A stretch of 64,000 nt of DNA from Pantoea cypripedii (GCF_011395035.1 NZ_CP024768.1:4029595-4093594); one strand, 5' to 3'; counted from the stretch's first letter, positions 42,592-51,808 are shown. Numbers and translations are program-made. Notes: generated from the letters alone by a model not told the origin.

Positions 42592-44424
42592 ATGCTGTAT
42601 CGCCGTTTTGAACGTTTTATCAATATTTTCCAGGATGCACCAACGGATTCGCCCCCTTCCACTGTCTGGCCGTTTTATCTCTACTATCTGCGCCAGGTGT
42701 GGCCGAGTTTTATCGCTCTGCTGGTTGTCGGGCTGGCGCAGGCGCTGATCGAAGTGGCGCTGTTCAGCTATCTCAGCCGTATTATCGATCTGGTGAACCA
42801 TTCGACCCCCGCCACGTTGTTTAGCGACAACTGGCCGATTTTACTGTGGATGGGCGTCGTGGCGCTGATTCTGCGGCCCATCGTTATTGCCGTCCACGAC
42901 CTGCTGGTGCATCAGAGCATCAACCCCAGCATGACCAGCATGATTCGCTGGCAGCATCACAACTACGTGCTGCGCCAGAGCCTGAATTTCTTCCAGAACG
43001 ATTTTGCCGGGCGCATCGCCCAGCGCATTATGCAAACCGGCAACTCGCTGCGTGATTCTGCGGTGCAACTGGTGGACGCCATCTGGCATGTGCTGATCTA
43101 TGCCGTCACATCGCTGGTGCTGTTCGCCGAAGCCGACTGGCGTTTGATGATCCCGCTGATTATCTGGCTGGTGGCTTACAGCCTGTCGCTGCGTTATTTC
43201 GTGCCACGCGTGAAGCAACGTTCCGTGGCCTCATCGGAAGCACGTTCCAAACTGATGGGCACCATTGTCGATGGCTATACCAACATTGCCACCATCAAGT
43301 TATTCGCCCACAACGACCTCGAAAAACGTTATGCGCGCGAGGCGATTCAGGAGCAAACCGACAAAACCCAGCAGGCCAGCCGGATGGTCACCAGCATGGA
43401 TATCACGCTGTCGAGCCTGAATGGCCTGCTGATTGTCAGCACCTCCGGGCTGGCGCTGTGGCTGTGGAGCCAGTCGCTGATTAGCGTCGGTGCCATTGCG
43501 CTGGCGACCGGCCTGGTGATTCGTCTGGTGAATATGTCAGGCTGGATCATGTGGGTGGTGAATGGCATCTTCGAAAATATCGGCATGGTGCAGGATGGGT
43601 TGAACACCATCTCTCAGCCGCTCAGCGTGCAGGACGCGCCCGCCGCGAAGAAACTTCAGGTGACGCGCGGGCAGATCCGCTATGAAGATGTGCGTTTTGA
43701 TTATGGTGGCGGTCGACAGGTGATCAATCGCCTCAACCTCAATATCAAACCAGGCGAGAAAATTGGTCTGATCGGCCCGTCGGGTGCCGGGAAATCGACC
43801 ATGGTGAATCTGCTGTTGCGGCTGTACGACCTTAACGGCGGTCGCATTATGATTGATGACCAGAACATCGCCAACGTGACCCAGGAAAGCCTGCGCGGCC
43901 AGATTGGCATGATCACCCAGGATACCTCGCTGCTGCACCGTTCCATCCGGGAAAACCTGCTCTATGGCCGACCGGATGCCACCGAAGCGGAGCTGATCCA
44001 GGCGATTCACCGCGCGCGTGCCGACGAATTTATCCCGCTGCTGTCTGACCCACAGGGCCGCACCGGGCTGGATGCGCATGTCGGTGAACGCGGCGTGAAA
44101 CTGTCCGGTGGCCAGCGTCAGCGTATCGCCATTGCCCGGGTGCTGCTGAAAGATGCACCGATTCTGATTATGGATGAAGCCACCTCGGCACTGGATTCCG
44201 AAGTGGAAGCAGCGATTCAGGAGAGCCTGGAAACCCTGATGCAGGGCAAAACGGTGATTGCCATCGCCCACCGCCTCTCCACCATCGCCAAAATGGATCG
44301 CCTGGTGGTGCTGGAGAAAGGTGAAATTGTCGAGATGGGCAACCACCGCGAATTGCTGACCCAGCAGGGTTTGTATGCGCGCTTATGGCAACATCAGACC
44401 GGTGGTTTTGTCGGCGTGGATTAA
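42592..44424 (+). CDS. ABC exporter, fused permease and ATPase
   Basis: 610 residues. The N-terminal half has six membrane segments starting at VWPSFIALLVVGLAQALIEVALF; the C-terminal ATPase has Walker A LIGPSGAGKSTMVNL (near 395), signature LSGGQRQRIAIARVLL and Walker B ILIMDEATSALDS. It is an MsbA/multidrug-type half-transporter that works as a homodimer. Substrate not deducible. Its stop overlaps the convergent FemAB-like gene by 4 bp. Confidence 0.92.
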   Translation: MLYRRFERFINIFQDAPTDSPPSTVWPFYLYYLRQVWPSFIALLVVGLAQALIEVALFSYLSRIIDLVNHSTPATLFSDNWPILLWMGVVALILRPIVIAVHDLLVHQSINPSMTSMIRWQHHNYVLRQSLNFFQNDFAGRIAQRIMQTGNSLRDSAVQLVDAIWHVLIYAVTSLVLFAEADWRLMIPLIIWLVAYSLSLRYFVPRVKQRSVASSEARSKLMGTIVDGYTNIATIKLFAHNDLEKRYAREAIQEQTDKTQQASRMVTSMDITLSSLNGLLIVSTSGLALWLWSQSLISVGAIALATGLVIRLVNMSGWIMWVVNGIFENIGMVQDGLNTISQPLSVQDAPAAKKLQVTRGQIRYEDVRFDYGGGRQVINRLNLNIKPGEKIGLIGPSGAGKSTMVNLLLRLYDLNGGRIMIDDQNIANVTQESLRGQIGMITQDTSLLHRSIRENLLYGRPDATEAELIQAIHRARADEFIPLLSDPQGRTGLDAHVGERGVKLSGGQRQRIAIARVLLKDAPILIMDEATSALDSEVEAAIQESLETLMQGKTVIAIAHRLSTIAKMDRLVVLEKGEIVEMGNHRELLTQQGLYARLWQHQTGGFVGVD

Positions 44425-45536
44425 TCGCCGCGCCGGTATGGCAGGGATTCTCGCGCCTCAACCGCCCAGGCGCGCATCCCTGCCCGTTCCTGTTGCAGAA
44501 AATCATCCACCGCAGCACGCAACCCCGGATGGCTGAGATAATGCCAGGAGTGGGTCAGCTGTGGCTCAAAGCCCCGGACCAGCTTGTGCTCGCCCTGCGC
44601 ACCCGCATCAAAACGCTGTAACCCTTCCGCGATGGCGAAATCCATGCCCTGATAAAAACAGGTTTCGAAGTGCAGCCGATCAAACTCCGCCAGACAGCCC
44701 CAGTAGCGGCCATACAGGGTGTTGTTATCCACCAGACAGAACGCCATCGCCGCCTGCTGCCCCTGTAATGAGGCGATGCACACGCGGATGCTGTGCGGCA
44801 TGCGTTCCGCAAGCAGGCTAAAGAAATCACGCGTCAGGTAAGGCCGCTGGCCGCGCACCGCATAGGTGTTGGCGTAGCAGGTGTAGACAAAGTCCCACTG
44901 ATCTTCGCGCAGCTGATCGCCGCGATACCACTCAAAGGCGAAACCACTGCTGGCAACCTGCTCGCGCTCTTTGCGCAGCTGTTTACGCTTGCGCGACATC
45001 AGGGTATCGAGAAAATCCTGGAAATCACGGTAGCCGCGATTGTGCCAGTGATACTGGATACCCAGACGCGGCAACCAGTCCTCAGCCTGTTCCAGCAGCC
45101 CATTGGCGTGCGGCGTGGTGAAGTTGATATGGGCGCTGCTGAGCCCGTGCTGATGCAGATAATCCGGCAATTGGGCAATTACGCTGGCGGCATCGCCCAG
45201 CAGCCGAGCGCCGGTCACCGGGCTGAACGGAATCGCGCCAAGCCATTTGGGATAATAAGCAATACCCGCCCGCTGGCAGGCATCGGCCCACGCGTGGTCA
45301 AACACGTATTCGCCCCAGGAGTTGCGTTTGCGATAACCCGGCAGCGCTGCACGGATTTCTCCCTGTTCACGCCAGATAAGATGATCCGGCTGCCAGCCGC
45401 TTTCCGGCCGCACGCTGCCGCTCTCTTCCAGCGTGAGCAGAAAAGCGTGGCGTAAAAACGGTTGATCATCAGGTAATAACGCATCCCAGGTAGCGGCGCT
45501 GACGTCCGCCAGCGATGACAGGTGAAGCAAAGACAT
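44421..45536 (-). CDS. FemAB-like GNAT-fold protein (COG3146 type)
   Basis: A 371-residue protein (MSLLHLSSLADVSAATWDALLPDDQPFLRHAFLLTLEESGSV). Conserved family pieces: PGYRKRNSWGEYVFDHAWADACQRAGIAYYPKWLGAIPFSPVTGARLL, FLDTLMSRKRKQLRKEREQV and GAQGEHKLVRGFEPQLTHSWHYL. These are annotated as GNAT/peptidoglycan-recognition proteins related to FemAB aminoacyl transferases, with unproven substrate. Convergent with the ABC exporter. Confidence 0.85.
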   Translation of the reverse strand: MSLLHLSSLADVSAATWDALLPDDQPFLRHAFLLTLEESGSVRPESGWQPDHLIWREQGEIRAALPGYRKRNSWGEYVFDHAWADACQRAGIAYYPKWLGAIPFSPVTGARLLGDAASVIAQLPDYLHQHGLSSAHINFTTPHANGLLEQAEDWLPRLGIQYHWHNRGYRDFQDFLDTLMSRKRKQLRKEREQVASSGFAFEWYRGDQLREDQWDFVYTCYANTYAVRGQRPYLTRDFFSLLAERMPHSIRVCIASLQGQQAAMAFCLVDNNTLYGRYWGCLAEFDRLHFETCFYQGMDFAIAEGLQRFDAGAQGEHKLVRGFEPQLTHSWHYLSHPGLRAAVDDFLQQERAGMRAWAVEARESLPYRRGD

Positions 45537-45661
45537 CCACGGCTCCCGGCCAGATTTAAGGCGAACCTGTAGTCAAACAGGTTTTGCTGACGGGGAAAAG
45601 GTGCAGCGCACCGAATGCCAACCGTTTTATACTCAGGCTCTTTATGTCGTCAGGAAGCGCC

Positions 45662-46561
45662 ATGGATCGTCTTGATTGTGACCGCATGTTTGTTGCCGTG
45701 CTGGAAGTGGGCAGTTTCGCCGGTGCCGCCGCACGGCTCGGTACCAGCAGCGGCCAGGCCTCGAAGCTGGTTTCCAGACTGGAGCAGGAGCTTGGCGTGC
45801 AGCTGTTCAAACGCAGCACGCGTGCGTTGTCTCCCACCGAAGTGGGCCGGGCCTATTACGAACGGGTGAAAAGCCTGCTGGAAGCCTTTGATACGCTGGA
45901 TGCTACGGTGCGTGAAAGCGCCACCACCCCAACTGGTCGCCTGAAAATCAGTGCGCCAGGCACCTTTGGCACCGCCGTGCTCGCCAGCGTACTGGTGGAG
46001 TTTGCCCGAACCTACCCGTTGATTGAACTGGATGTGAACTTCTCCGATCGTGCCGTGAATATCGTCGATGAAGGGTTCGATATGGCGATTCGCATCGGTA
46101 AGCTGGACGACAGCAGCCTGATTGCCCGTCGCCTCGGTGATGTGCCGGTACGCATAGCGGCTTCACCCGGCTATCTGCAACAGCATGGCACGCCGCAGCA
46201 CTGGCGCGATCTGGCGGCCCATCAATGCATCAGCGACACCAATTTCCGCGATCCCTGGCACTGGCCGTTCGTCACGCCGTGCGGTGATAGCGTCAATATG
46301 CCGATTCGCGGACGGCTGTGTTTTTCCAATACCGAAGCCTGTATGCAGGCCGCGCTGGCCGGGCTGGGCATTGCGCGCCTGCCGGGTTTTATCGCTGCGC
46401 CCGCATTACAACGTGGTGAGATCGTCTCGCTGCTGGATGCTTTCGCCATTCCACCGCTCGGCCTGTTTGCCCTTTACCCGTCCGCCCGCCATCTGGCGCA
46501 GAAAATCCGCCTGTTGATCGACTTCCTGGCCGATCATTTCCGCCATCATCCACCGGGCTGA
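45662..46561 (+). CDS. LysR-family transcriptional regulator
   Basis: 299 residues from ATG 45662 (MDRLDCDRMFVAVLEVGSFAGAAARLGTSSGQASKLVSRLEQELGVQLFKRSTRALSPTEVG); ATG 45644 is an alternative. Classic CrgA-like LysR: winged helix at 1-60, effector domain from about 90 (GRLKISAPGTFGTAVLASVLVEF). It precedes the glutathione transferase-family gene on the same strand by about 100 bp and may control it. Confidence 0.9.
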   Translation: MDRLDCDRMFVAVLEVGSFAGAAARLGTSSGQASKLVSRLEQELGVQLFKRSTRALSPTEVGRAYYERVKSLLEAFDTLDATVRESATTPTGRLKISAPGTFGTAVLASVLVEFARTYPLIELDVNFSDRAVNIVDEGFDMAIRIGKLDDSSLIARRLGDVPVRIAASPGYLQQHGTPQHWRDLAAHQCISDTNFRDPWHWPFVTPCGDSVNMPIRGRLCFSNTEACMQAALAGLGIARLPGFIAAPALQRGEIVSLLDAFAIPPLGLFALYPSARHLAQKIRLLIDFLADHFRHHPPG

Positions 46562-46660
46562 TTCCTTCCAATATGGAAGTAATCAAAGCCAGTTTGCCCG
46601 GATTATCACCCATCCGCTCAGAGAGTAAGCTAACCAGCATCACCACAGAGGAGCAGAGCG

Positions 46661-47602
46661 ATGTTGGTAAACGGTAAGTGGAGCGCAGAGTGGCACCCGG
46701 TTCAGGCCACCGATAAACAGGGCGGCTTTGTCCGTCAGACATCCAGTTTTCGTCACTGGATCAGCAGCGATGGCTCGACCGGGTTTGCCGCTGAGCCAGA
46801 TCGCTACCATCTGTATGTGGCGTTGATTTGTCCGTGGGCCTCACGCACCCTGATTGCCCGCAGCCTGAAAGGGCTGGAGCAGGTGATTAGCGTCTCGGTG
46901 GTGGAACCGCAGCTCGGTGAGCAGGGTTGGCATTTCGGCGATTATCCCGGTGCCAACCGCGATACCCTGAACAACGCCGAATATCTGCACGAACTCTATA
47001 CCCGCGCCGCTGCCGATTTCACTGGCCGCGCCACCGTACCGGTGCTGTGGGATAAAAAGACGCAGACCATCGTGAATAATGAATCCGCCGATATTCTGCG
47101 TATGCTGAACAGCGGCTTTGGATCCCTGGCCGATAACAGCATCGATCTTTATCCGGCGGATCTGCAAAGCGAGATCGACGCCCTGAACGAATCGATCTAT
47201 CCACGTCTGAATAACGGCGTTTATCGCACGGGGTTCGCCACCACGCAAATCAGCTACCAACAGGCGTTTCATGATGTCTTCAGCCAGCTGGATGAGCTGG
47301 AAGAACGGCTGAGCGACGGGCGTACCTTCCTGCTGGGCGAGCAGCTGACGGAAGCGGATATCCGCCTGTTTGTCACGCTGATCCGTTTTGACGCCGCCTA
47401 CCACGGGCTGTTCAAATGCAACCTGCGTCGCCTGCGCGACTATCCACAGCTCAATCGTTACCTGAAGAGTATGCTGGCGGTTTCAGGCGTGCGTCAGACA
47501 GTGAATATCGACCATATCAAACAGGGTTACTATTCAATCAAGGCACTGAATCCGAATGGTATTGTGCCGGCTGGCCCGGATATGGCGGAATACGGTTTTT
47601 AA
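46661..47602 (+). CDS. Glutathionyl-hydroquinone reductase (Xi-class GST, YqjG-like)
   Basis: 313 residues. The Xi-class active site ALICPWASRTLIAR has Cys57 in CPWA. Family segments GYPGAN-like DYPGANRDTLNNAEYLHELYTRA, TVPVLWDKKTQTIVNNESADILRML and the C-terminal helical domain with FLLGEQLTEADIRLFVTLIRFDAAYHGLFKCNLR are present. Such enzymes remove glutathione from glutathionyl-hydroquinones. It is 11 bp upstream of an esterase gene, suggesting joint handling of aromatic or ester compounds (inference). Confidence 0.92.
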   Translation: MLVNGKWSAEWHPVQATDKQGGFVRQTSSFRHWISSDGSTGFAAEPDRYHLYVALICPWASRTLIARSLKGLEQVISVSVVEPQLGEQGWHFGDYPGANRDTLNNAEYLHELYTRAAADFTGRATVPVLWDKKTQTIVNNESADILRMLNSGFGSLADNSIDLYPADLQSEIDALNESIYPRLNNGVYRTGFATTQISYQQAFHDVFSQLDELEERLSDGRTFLLGEQLTEADIRLFVTLIRFDAAYHGLFKCNLRRLRDYPQLNRYLKSMLAVSGVRQTVNIDHIKQGYYSIKALNPNGIVPAGPDMAEYGF

Positions 47603-47613
47603 GGAGCCGCAAG

Positions 47614-48219
47614 ATGGCAAAAGCGTTAGTGATTTTTCTCCACGGCGTTGGCAGCAATGGTGCTGACCTGGCGGGACTTGGCCAGCACTGGGCCAGCGTG
47701 TTACCGGATGTGGCGTTCGCCTCGCCGAATGCCCCGATGCCGTTCGAACACGGAATGGGTTATCAGTGGTTCAGCCTGAACGGCGTTACCACGGAAAATC
47801 GTCCGGCGCGAGTGCGCGAAGCACGGGCCGCGTTTGATGCCACGCTGCAACCGCTGATGGCGCAGCATGGGTTTACCGATGCCTGGGATAAAGTGATTCT
47901 GGTGGGATTCTCGCAGGGTTCGATCATGGCACTCGATGCGCTGGCATCAGGCCGTCATCCGCTGGCGGGCGTGGTGGCATTTTCTGGCCGCCTGGCGTTC
48001 GATGGCGCGTTAACGCCGCAGCCGCAGACGCCAGCCCTGCTGATCCACGGCCATGCTGACGGCGTGATTCCGTGGACCGAAAGCGAATCTGCCGCACAGC
48101 GCCTGCGCTCCGCAGGGGTGACAATCGAAACCCGCTTCGAACCGACCACCGGCCATACCATTTCGTCACAGGGCGCGATGGAAGCAGCTGCGTTTATCGC
48201 CCAATGCCTGCAGGATTAA
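47614..48219 (+). CDS. Alpha/beta hydrolase (phospholipase/carboxylesterase family)
   Basis: 201 residues from ATG 47614 with AAGGAG upstream. Starts MAKALVIFLHGVGSNGADLAGLGQHW; HGVGSNG is the oxyanion loop, Ser in LVGFSQGSIMALDAL, Asp in LLIHGHADGVIPW, His in TTGHTISSQG. This is the YpfH/carboxylesterase type. Cotranscribed with the GST-family gene; its stop overlaps the convergent TIM-barrel gene by 4 bp. Confidence 0.9.
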   Translation: MAKALVIFLHGVGSNGADLAGLGQHWASVLPDVAFASPNAPMPFEHGMGYQWFSLNGVTTENRPARVREARAAFDATLQPLMAQHGFTDAWDKVILVGFSQGSIMALDALASGRHPLAGVVAFSGRLAFDGALTPQPQTPALLIHGHADGVIPWTESESAAQRLRSAGVTIETRFEPTTGHTISSQGAMEAAAFIAQCLQD

Positions 48220-49031
48220 GGCCAGTAGCGATTCAGCGCTGCCCAGGCCTGTTGTGCAGCCACGCCCGGTGGCTGCGCTTTTAGCGTATCGTTAAACACT
48301 TCAATGCCGACCGGGCCGTTATAGCCTGCGCTTTTCAACTTATCGACAAAACGCTCCACCTCGATGATACCGTCGCCAGGCAGTAAACGCTGGTGGCGTG
48401 CCATATCGATAATGGCGTCTTTATTCGGCGGCGGCAGCGCCGCCATATCACACAGCTGAACTTCATAGATGCGATCGGCGGGGATACCATCGAGCTGGGC
48501 AGCGTCGCCCCCCAGGGCGCAGATGTGGAACAAATCGACCACCAGGCCGATATTGGGTTGATCCAGCCGTTGCAGCCGTTCCCACGCCAGCGGCAGGGTG
48601 TTATCGACACTGCACCACGCCATCGGCTCATACATGATGCGCATCTTGTGACGTGCCGCTTCCGAGGCCATCCAGCGCAGATCTTCATCAATACGCTCAG
48701 CCAGACAATCTTCCCGCGTGGTGGCCGGAGCCTGAATGGTGTCGCAGCCCAGGGCCTGGGCAATCTGAATAAACTGACGCAATTCTTCGCGCTTTTGCTG
48801 GCGTTCGCGATCCGGTGCACCGGTGAAATCGCGTAATACCTGCAAATTGGTAAACCGGAGTTGCTGCTCTGCGGCCAATTGCGCCAGCGCCAGCGTCCCC
48901 TGCGCGCTGGCCTGTACATCTTCACGCCAGATTTCAACCTGATCAAAGCCAGCCGCACGCGCCGCGCGCAATTTCTGTTCTGGCTCACCGTTTAACAACA
49001 CCAGGTTAAGGAATTTGGGGTGACTACTCAT
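48216..49031 (-). CDS. Sugar phosphate isomerase/epimerase-like TIM-barrel protein
   Basis: 271 residues from ATG 49031 (MSSHPKFLNLVLLNGEPEQKLRAARAAGFDQVEIWREDVQ). Xylose-isomerase-like/AP endonuclease 2 fold: RIMYEPMAWCSVDNTLPLAWERLQRL with Glu, IGLVVDLFHICALGGD with Asp/His, and GIEVFNDTLKAQPP with the last Glu as metal ligands. Related to hydroxypyruvate isomerase and IolE/IolI proteins. Reaction unknown. It stands alone between esterase and crcB. Confidence 0.85.
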   Translation of the reverse strand: MSSHPKFLNLVLLNGEPEQKLRAARAAGFDQVEIWREDVQASAQGTLALAQLAAEQQLRFTNLQVLRDFTGAPDRERQQKREELRQFIQIAQALGCDTIQAPATTREDCLAERIDEDLRWMASEAARHKMRIMYEPMAWCSVDNTLPLAWERLQRLDQPNIGLVVDLFHICALGGDAAQLDGIPADRIYEVQLCDMAALPPPNKDAIIDMARHQRLLPGDGIIEVERFVDKLKSAGYNGPVGIEVFNDTLKAQPPGVAAQQAWAALNRYWP

Positions 49032-49138
49032 CAACGGGCTCCTTAATCGTCCGGATAAATCGGTGACAAATTCTGTGCGTCACGCGCACAGAACTCTGAC
49101 CAGTATCTACCTCTTAATGGTTATTTCAAGCGTCCCGT

Positions 49139-49516
49139 TTATCCCAGCAGATTGACGACGGCGAAACCGGCGAAGGTCATCAACAGGGAGCCGATCACAT
49201 GCACCATCACACTCGACATCGCCCACAGGTATTTACCGCTTTGCAGCAGCACCACAATCTCTGCTGAGAAGGTTGAAAACGTGGTCAGGCCGCCGCACAG
49301 GCCGGTAACAATCAGCAGCTTCCATGTCGGGTCGAGATGTGGGTTGCGGATAAAATACGCCATCGCTGCGCCAATGATAAATCCACCCGCCAGGTTAACC
49401 AGCAGGGTGCCAGGCGGCAGATTCGGGAACAAAGTATTAAAACGAAGCGAGATCAGCCAGCGTAATGAACAACCAACGGCACCGCCGAGCATAACTGCCA
49501 ACAACGACTTAAACAT
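49139..49516 (-). CDS. crcB: Fluoride ion channel CrcB/Fluc
   Basis: 125 residues from ATG 49516 (MFKSLLAVMLGGAVGCSLRWLISLRFNTLFPNLPPGTLLVNLAGGF); AGGAG lies upstream. The Fluc signature GTLLVNLAGGFIIG and GLCGGLTTFSTFSAE are intact, with four membrane helices. It works as a dual-topology dimer exporting F-. It is preceded by what reads as a complete fluoride riboswitch and terminator (49566-49680). Confidence 0.96.
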   Translation of the reverse strand: MFKSLLAVMLGGAVGCSLRWLISLRFNTLFPNLPPGTLLVNLAGGFIIGAAMAYFIRNPHLDPTWKLLIVTGLCGGLTTFSTFSAEIVVLLQSGKYLWAMSSVMVHVIGSLLMTFAGFAVVNLLG

Positions 49517-49565
49517 ATTTATGAAGCTCCTGAGATGTGGAACGCGCAGGGCCGCGGCAGGACAG

Positions 49566-49680
49566 AAAAACGCCTGACACACCGCCGTCTCCCGCGCAGG
49601 GATACGAGTGTTGTCAGGCGTCATCAGCCGTCTGTTACCAGAACGGCGGTTGGGAAAGGTGGCACGCCATCACCTTAGGC
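49566..49680 (-). promoter_or_regulatory. Fluoride riboswitch (crcB motif) with intrinsic terminator
   Basis: In mRNA sense: stem AGGTG (49675-49671) / CACCT (49661-49657) enclosing ATGGCGTGC; then CCCAACCGCC, an 8-bp hairpin with GTAA loop (GCCG..CTG/CAG..CGGC), and GGCTGATGACGCC. The loop GGCGT (49668-49664) pairs with ACGCC (49621-49617) as the aptamer pseudoknot. The same ACGCC begins ACGCCTGACA, which instead pairs with TGTCAGGCGT (49579-49570) followed by TTTT. Fluoride binding would thus block terminator formation and switch crcB on. The pattern matches the Pseudomonas crcB aptamer element by element. Confidence 0.9.
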
Positions 49681-49685
49681 GGATG

Positions 49686-49714
49686 ATAATACGCTGGCTG
49701 TTGCTGGCAGACAA
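49686..49714 (-). promoter_or_regulatory. Sigma-70 promoter of crcB
   Basis: Reverse strand TTGTCT (49714-49709), 17-bp spacer, TATTAT (49691-49686). The expected transcription start, near 49679, coincides with the first base of the riboswitch aptamer. Confidence 0.8.
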
Positions 49715-49816
49715 TATGTGACCGGCAACAAGGTGTTAGATAAAACGCCACGTAAATAGCGCCTTCGCAATCACCCATTTTTGTTTTACCTTGCCAGAAA
49801 CGAACGGGAGATCCCA

Positions 49817-50734
49817 ATGCGCAGCCTGATTTTTGATACTGATATCGGCGTGGATGACGCCTTTGCGCTGGCCTATGCCGCGCGCACCCAGCATTTGCTG
49901 GGCATCACCACGGTGTTTGGCAATGTGGCGGTCGGCCAGGCGGTAAAAAATGCCCGGCTGTTTTGCGAGAAAATGGGGATTGATGCACCGGTTTATCGCG
50001 GCTGCTCACGTCCGCTGGCGCTGGCCCCATCGGCACCGGCGCGTCTGCATGGTGAAGATGGTCTGGGGGATGCCTTTACCAATAACCATAGCGACCAGGC
50101 CCCCAGCGCGGTGCAGTTCATCATCGATAGCGTGCGCGCCCGTCCTCACGCCATCACCCTGGTGGCGATTGGCCCGCTGACCAACATCGCCTGCGCGATT
50201 AACCAGGCCCCGGATATTATTCCGCTGGTGAAAGAACTGGTGATTATGGGTGGCGCTTTTGGCACCGACGGTCACAGCGGTAACGTGACGCCTTTCGCGG
50301 AATTTAATATCTGGAAAGACCCACATGCCGCTGATCAGGTGCTGGCGTCAAAGCTGCCAGTGGTGATGGTGCCGCTGGATGTCACCCATAAGGTGTTGAT
50401 TACCGGCGCAGAAGTGCACCAGCTTAATCAGCCGGTACTGAGCGCCATCTGCCGACCGTATCTGGCGTATAGCCTGGAGAAAGAAGGATTTGATGGTATG
50501 GCGCTGCACGACACGCTGACCCTTTCCTGGCTGGCGTTGCCGCATGCTTTCCACCTGACGGAAGCACCGGTACGGGTGGTGACCGAGGGCATCAGCAGCG
50601 GCCAGACGTTGCGTCGCCTGAACGCCCTCGCCTCACGCCACGATCCTTTCGCCGGATTGCGCGCGCAGCGCCTGTGTCTGGGGGTAGAAGCTGACGCGGT
50701 GCGCCAGCATTTTTTCGCCACCTTGCAGGCATAA
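49817..50734 (+). CDS. Inosine-uridine-type nucleoside hydrolase
   Basis: 305 residues from ATG 49817 (MRSLIFDTDIGVDDAFALAYAA). The calcium-binding DTDIGVDD motif (Asp7, 9, 13, 14) opens the protein; VAIGPLTNIACAI and VIMGGAFGTDGHSGNVTPFAEFNIWKDPHAA are the other hallmarks; the C-terminal catalytic segment is MALHDTLTLSWLALP. It splits ribonucleosides into base and ribose. Divergent from crcB. A palindromic repeat follows the stop by 8 bp. Confidence 0.93.
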   Translation: MRSLIFDTDIGVDDAFALAYAARTQHLLGITTVFGNVAVGQAVKNARLFCEKMGIDAPVYRGCSRPLALAPSAPARLHGEDGLGDAFTNNHSDQAPSAVQFIIDSVRARPHAITLVAIGPLTNIACAINQAPDIIPLVKELVIMGGAFGTDGHSGNVTPFAEFNIWKDPHAADQVLASKLPVVMVPLDVTHKVLITGAEVHQLNQPVLSAICRPYLAYSLEKEGFDGMALHDTLTLSWLALPHAFHLTEAPVRVVTEGISSGQTLRRLNALASRHDPFAGLRAQRLCLGVEADAVRQHFFATLQA

Positions 50735-50742
50735 TCCCGGAT

Positions 50743-50778
50743 CCCAGGTGCCCGGTTTGTACCTTTATGCCGACCTGG
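50743..50778. repeat. Dispersed repeat, second family (CCAGGTCGGCAT type)
   Basis: Reverse strand reads CCAGGTCGGCATAAAGGTAC then AAACCGGGCACCTGGG. The same layout occurs at 63689-63723 with few changes, and its CCAGGTCGGCAT half also at 18341-18352. It fills the gap between the converging nucleoside hydrolase and lgoD stops. Confidence 0.7.
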
Positions 50779-50779
50779 C

Positions 50780-51808
50780 TTAACGCGCGAAGTGGATAAC
50801 GCCTTTGATTAACTCGCGGTTGTTGATCACGTCAGGTTCAAAGGTTTCCGCCAGGGTGGAGAAATCGTAATGACGATTGAGCATCATGTCGGCACGTAGC
50901 TGACCGGTTGCCATCAGTTCGCGCACTTTATCGAAATCTTCGCGTGTGGCGTTACGGCTGCCCATCAGCGTGGTTTCCTTTTTGTGGAACTCGGTATCCG
51001 GGATCACCAAATCGCCTTTGTGCAGGCCGACATACACGATGGTGCCACCGTGACGAATCAGTTTCACCGCACCGTTCATCGCCGCCGGGCTGCCGGTGGC
51101 GTCAATCACCTTTGCCGCCAGTCGGCCACCAAACTGCGCGCGCAGGCTGGCGTCGAAATCTGCGTCCAGCGGGTTGATGGTGGTCAGATTAAGATGTTGC
51201 GTGACATGCGCCCGACGTTGCTCGCTGGTATCGGCGACCACCACCTGTGCCCCCGCAGCGGCGGCGATGGCGGCAACCCCGAGACCAATCGGCCCGGCTC
51301 CAACCACCAGCACCTGTTCATCTGCCGCCACTGCCGCACGACGCACCGCGTGGGCGCTGATGGCAAAAGGTTCAATCAACGCTGCCGCTTCCACCGCCAC
51401 ATCATCCACCGCCAGTAAGTTGTTTTGCGGCACGCTCAGAAATTCACAGAAGCCGCCATCCTGATGCACGCCAATCACCGAGATGTTTTCACAGCAGTTA
51501 GTTTTGCCGCTCTGGCAGGCATCGCACTGCTGACAGGAAACATAAGGGATCAGCGCCACACGCTGTCCGGGGGTAAAACCGCTGGCCCCACTGCCCAGAG
51601 CCACCACTTCGCCACACAGCTCATGGCCAAGCACGCGCGGATAGCTAAAGAACGGCTGATTACCCGCCCAGGCGTGAATATCGGTGCCGCAAATCCCGGC
51701 GGTAATGGGTTTGATCAGGACCTCGTGTGCTGCGGGGGTGGGTCTGGGACGCTGCTGCCACACCATGCTACGGGGTTCCATTACCACCAGGGTTTTCATG
51801 CTTGTCAT
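50780..51808 (-). CDS. lgoD: L-galactonate 5-dehydrogenase (zinc MDR)
   Basis: 342 residues, strongly similar to E. coli LgoD (YjjN): GICGTDIHAWAGNQPFFSYPRVLGHELCGEVV, CQQCDACQSGKTNCCENISVIGVHQDGGF and HKKETTLMGSRNATREDF. Catalytic-zinc ligands Cys40, His62, Glu63; four structural Cys near 93-107; NAD loop VVGAGPIGLG. It oxidises L-galactonate to D-tagaturonate. Divergent from the GntR regulator lgoR, with lgoT beyond it. Confidence 0.92.
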   Translation of the reverse strand: MTSMKTLVVMEPRSMVWQQRPRPTPAAHEVLIKPITAGICGTDIHAWAGNQPFFSYPRVLGHELCGEVVALGSGASGFTPGQRVALIPYVSCQQCDACQSGKTNCCENISVIGVHQDGGFCEFLSVPQNNLLAVDDVAVEAAALIEPFAISAHAVRRAAVAADEQVLVVGAGPIGLGVAAIAAAAGAQVVVADTSEQRRAHVTQHLNLTTINPLDADFDASLRAQFGGRLAAKVIDATGSPAAMNGAVKLIRHGGTIVYVGLHKGDLVIPDTEFHKKETTLMGSRNATREDFDKVRELMATGQLRADMMLNRHYDFSTLAETFEPDVINNRELIKGVIHFAR

